A DNA stretch of 64,000 bases from Cupriavidus sp. WKF15 (lineage in GTDB: Bacteria; Pseudomonadota; Gammaproteobacteria; Burkholderiales; Burkholderiaceae): NCBI RefSeq assembly GCF_029278605.1, contig NZ_CP119572.1, positions 2,728,001-2,792,000 of the forward strand, in the 5' to 3' direction. This document shows, piece after piece, positions 62,266-64,000 of this stretch. A program made the translations under genes and the position numbers. Under the pieces are notes generated by a model. The model saw only the letters and a list, made by a program, of their open reading frames with translations. It was not told the origin of the DNA and did not search any database. Each line of letters begins with the position of its first letter. Within the stretch, counting starts at the first letter, position 1.

Positions 62266-64000
62266 TTACTCCTTCTTCAGCGCATGCAGTGCGCCCAGGC
62301 TTTCCGCCATGGTCGGCAGCTGCACCGTCACCGCGCCGGCCTGCGCCTGCTTGAGCAAGGTCAGCACGGTCTGCACGCGCCGCGATTTGGCGTCGAAGTA
62401 ACGGCCGATCATGGCCTGCGCCGCGGCCAGGTCATTGCGGAAGACCGGCTCGTTGCGCGACAACAGCGCCAGCCGCGCATTGAGCAGGCGCAGCTTGACG
62501 TTCTCGCGCAGGAACCAGCCCTGGTCGCCCGACAGCAGCAAGGCTTCGGCGTCATCAACCTTGCGAATGCGGATGACCTGCGCCAGTTCCTCGCGCATGT
62601 AGTCCCAGAACCGCGTGAACCAGTTGCCGGTGCCGCCGGTTGCCGGCGCCGATGCCTTCGCACCCTTGGCCGCACCACGGCTTGCTTCCTGGCGGTCTCC
62701 TGCTTCAGTGCGTTCAAGCATGCGTTCGCTCGACAGCAGCGGCAGCGAATCGATCTGGTTGATGGCCTCGTCCAGCTTGATCGCGGCACCGGTCAGGTCG
62801 GTATCAGGGACCGCCTTCATGCGCGCGATATCGCGTGCAAGCGCGCGGCGAAGCAGGTTGTACTGCGGCTTGTCGGTACGGGCCAGGCGCGCGTCGGCGC
62901 TCTGCAGCGCCGCCAGCGCGACCTGCACGTTGCCCGTCAGCTGGAGCTGCTGACCGGCATTGGTCAGCAGCTGCTGGATCTCGGCGAGCTCCCAGTCGTC
63001 GCGGTTGCGCATCAGGTCCTGATAGACCTGTTCGAGCGCGGCTTGCTTGTCGCGGGTTTCGCTGACCTGGCCGTCAAGCCCGCCAACCTTGGCCTGCAGT
63101 TCCTTGACCGTGTCCTGCGCATTGCGCGACAACACGCGGGTTTCCTGCACCAGCGCATCGTTGCTCTGCTGCCGCCGCGCCAGCTCCTCGGTCAGGTGGT
63201 CGACCCGCTGCTGCAGCCACCAGAAGCCGCCGGCGGTCGCCAGTACCAGGACTGCCACGAGCACCCACAATGCGGCGTTGGGGCGCGGCCCGGTGAACGG
63301 CGGCGCTGGCCCGTCTGAAGCCGCGGCGGGCGGAATGGTGGTTGAGGAGGACGTAGATTCTTGCGTCACGCGTTCGACCCTGTTTGTCATGGCAGGCGGC
63401 TGCACGGGCGGCGACTCCGGCCGTGGCGCCGGCGGTGCCACGGTGACCGCGGGAGCCACGGTGCTCGCAGGCACCGGTCCGGCATAGGCATCCGCCCACT
63501 GCTTGCACGCCGCAAGCAGCCCGGCGTCGCCCGGCGCCGCACGCAGGATGCGCGTAAAGCCGAGCGCCTCCGCCTGTTCGGCGATTCTCGCATGCGGCGC
63601 GATGCACTGCACCTGTTTCAGGGTGGCCAGTTCCTGCGGCGACAGGTTCTGTCGCGCCAGCGTATCGAGGTTGCGCACGGCTTCCGAGCTGGTCAGCAGC
63701 CAGGCCTGCGGGGCAGCGCCCGCGCCCAGGCCGTCGCGCACGGCCTGCCATTGCATGGCGCTGGGTTCCGGCAAGTTGCGCTGGTAGGCCTCGACTGCCG
63801 TGACCTCGGCACCGGCTTCCCGCATGCGATCGCCCAGCCAGTCGCGGCCACCGTTGCCGCGCACGATCAGGACGGCGCGCCCCCGCAGCGCGGCGGGGTC
63901 CAGCTGCGCCCAGAGGGCCTCGGAATCGAAACGTGCCTCTTCGCCGGCGGCGACACCGTTCGTAGCGTTGCAGCCGGCGCCGGCGGGCGCGATCACGCGA
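62266..64000 (-). CDS. hemDX: Uroporphyrinogen-III synthase-HemX fusion, 5' end outside the window
   Basis: Frame open to the right edge; a GTG at 63996 is not the real start. The first 190 visible residues are the second half of uroporphyrinogen-III synthase (VLIVRGNGGRDWLGDRM, AWLLTSSEAVRNL), which closes the tetrapyrrole ring. A Pro-rich linker follows, then one membrane helix (ALWVLVAVLVLATAGGFWWL) and a coiled-coil/periplasmic HemX domain with LVQETRVLSRNAQDTVKEL. HemD-HemX fusions are known in betaproteobacteria. It precedes hemY in one operon. Confidence 0.9.
   Translation of the reverse strand, partial: RVIAPAGAGCNATNGVAAGEEARFDSEALWAQLDPAALRGRAVLIVRGNGGRDWLGDRMREAGAEVTAVEAYQRNLPEPSAMQWQAVRDGLGAGAAPQAWLLTSSEAVRNLDTLARQNLSPQELATLKQVQCIAPHARIAEQAEALGFTRILRAAPGDAGLLAACKQWADAYAGPVPASTVAPAVTVAPPAPRPESPPVQPPAMTNRVERVTQESTSSSTTIPPAAASDGPAPPFTGPRPNAALWVLVAVLVLATAGGFWWLQQRVDHLTEELARRQQSNDALVQETRVLSRNAQDTVKELQAKVGGLDGQVSETRDKQAALEQVYQDLMRNRDDWELAEIQQLLTNAGQQLQLTGNVQVALAALQSADARLARTDKPQYNLLRRALARDIARMKAVPDTDLTGAAIKLDEAINQIDSLPLLSSERMLERTEAGDRQEASRGAAKGAKASAPATGGTGNWFTRFWDYMREELAQVIRIRKVDDAEALLLSGDQGWFLRENVKLRLLNARLALLSRNEPVFRNDLAAAQAMIGRYFDAKSRRVQTVLTLLKQAQAGAVTVQLPTMAESLGALHALKKE

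Noticed and set aside
1..64000. CRISPR arrays, tRNA/rRNA genes and ops/JUMPstart elements
   Set aside because: Looked for by eye; no regularly spaced direct repeats, tRNA-like cloverleafs, rRNA segments or GGCGGTAG-type elements in suitable leader positions were found.

Overview
The window looks like a chromosomal segment of a high-GC betaproteobacterium of the Burkholderiaceae (Cupriavidus/Ralstonia type). The evidence is the strong GC bias in third codon positions and the housekeeping blocks pcm-rhodanese-tolC-waaA-waaC-pgm, rfbBDAC, pyrR-pyrB-pyrC', ruvX-algH and hemDX-hemY. Genus is inferred from gene content and style, not from a search.

Layout. Positions 1-5000 (+): the tail of an RND efflux permease, an isoaspartyl methyltransferase, a rhodanese and a TolC-type outer-membrane protein, closed by a perfect 14-bp hairpin. 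Positions 5011-9694 (-): a META-domain lipoprotein, then waaA, waaC and a phosphomannomutase/phosphoglucomutase for the LPS core and sugar phosphates. Positions 9866-15947 (+): a compact glycan operon (GT4, membrane sugar-phosphate transferase, GT4, Wzx-like flippase, GT4). An intact IS256-family element with terminal inverted repeats and an 8-bp target duplication follows (16022-17392). Positions 17504-19682 (-): a lone methyltransferase and a WecA/MraY-family transferase, flanked by gene-poor DNA. Positions 20342-26548 (+): a HAD-UbiA fusion, DprE1-like and DprE2-like enzymes, an epimerase-like SDR, a FAD oxidoreductase and GtrA. Positions 26601-52759 (-): one long polysaccharide region. From upstream to downstream it runs rfbB, rfbD, rfbA, rfbC, manC, wzm, wzt, a CapK-like ligase homologue, a polysaccharide deacetylase, wecB, seven glycosyltransferase genes interspersed with a histidine phosphatase and an unknown protein, and a large polytopic membrane protein. 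Positions 53006-64000: apaH, plsC-like, pyrC', pyrB, pyrR, ruvX, algH, rsuA-like, phrB, hemY and hemDX (cut by the window end).

How the genes fit together. dTDP-L-rhamnose (RfbBDAC), GDP-mannose (ManC plus the pgm/manB product) and UDP-ManNAc (WecB) can supply the many glycosyltransferases. Two initiating phosphoglycosyltransferases (WecA-like and WbaP/WcaJ-like) and two export routes (Wzx-like and Wzm/Wzt) suggest at least two surface glycans.

The most interesting block is 20342-26548. It carries recognisable homologues of the mycobacterial decaprenyl-phosphoryl-D-arabinofuranose pathway: UbiA-type phosphoribosyltransferase, phosphatase, DprE1 and DprE2, with a GtrA protein nearby. A second notable object is an 847-residue glycosyltransferase whose N-terminal half is built of WW-centred repeats with a period of 68-69 residues. 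No tRNA, rRNA or CRISPR array was seen.
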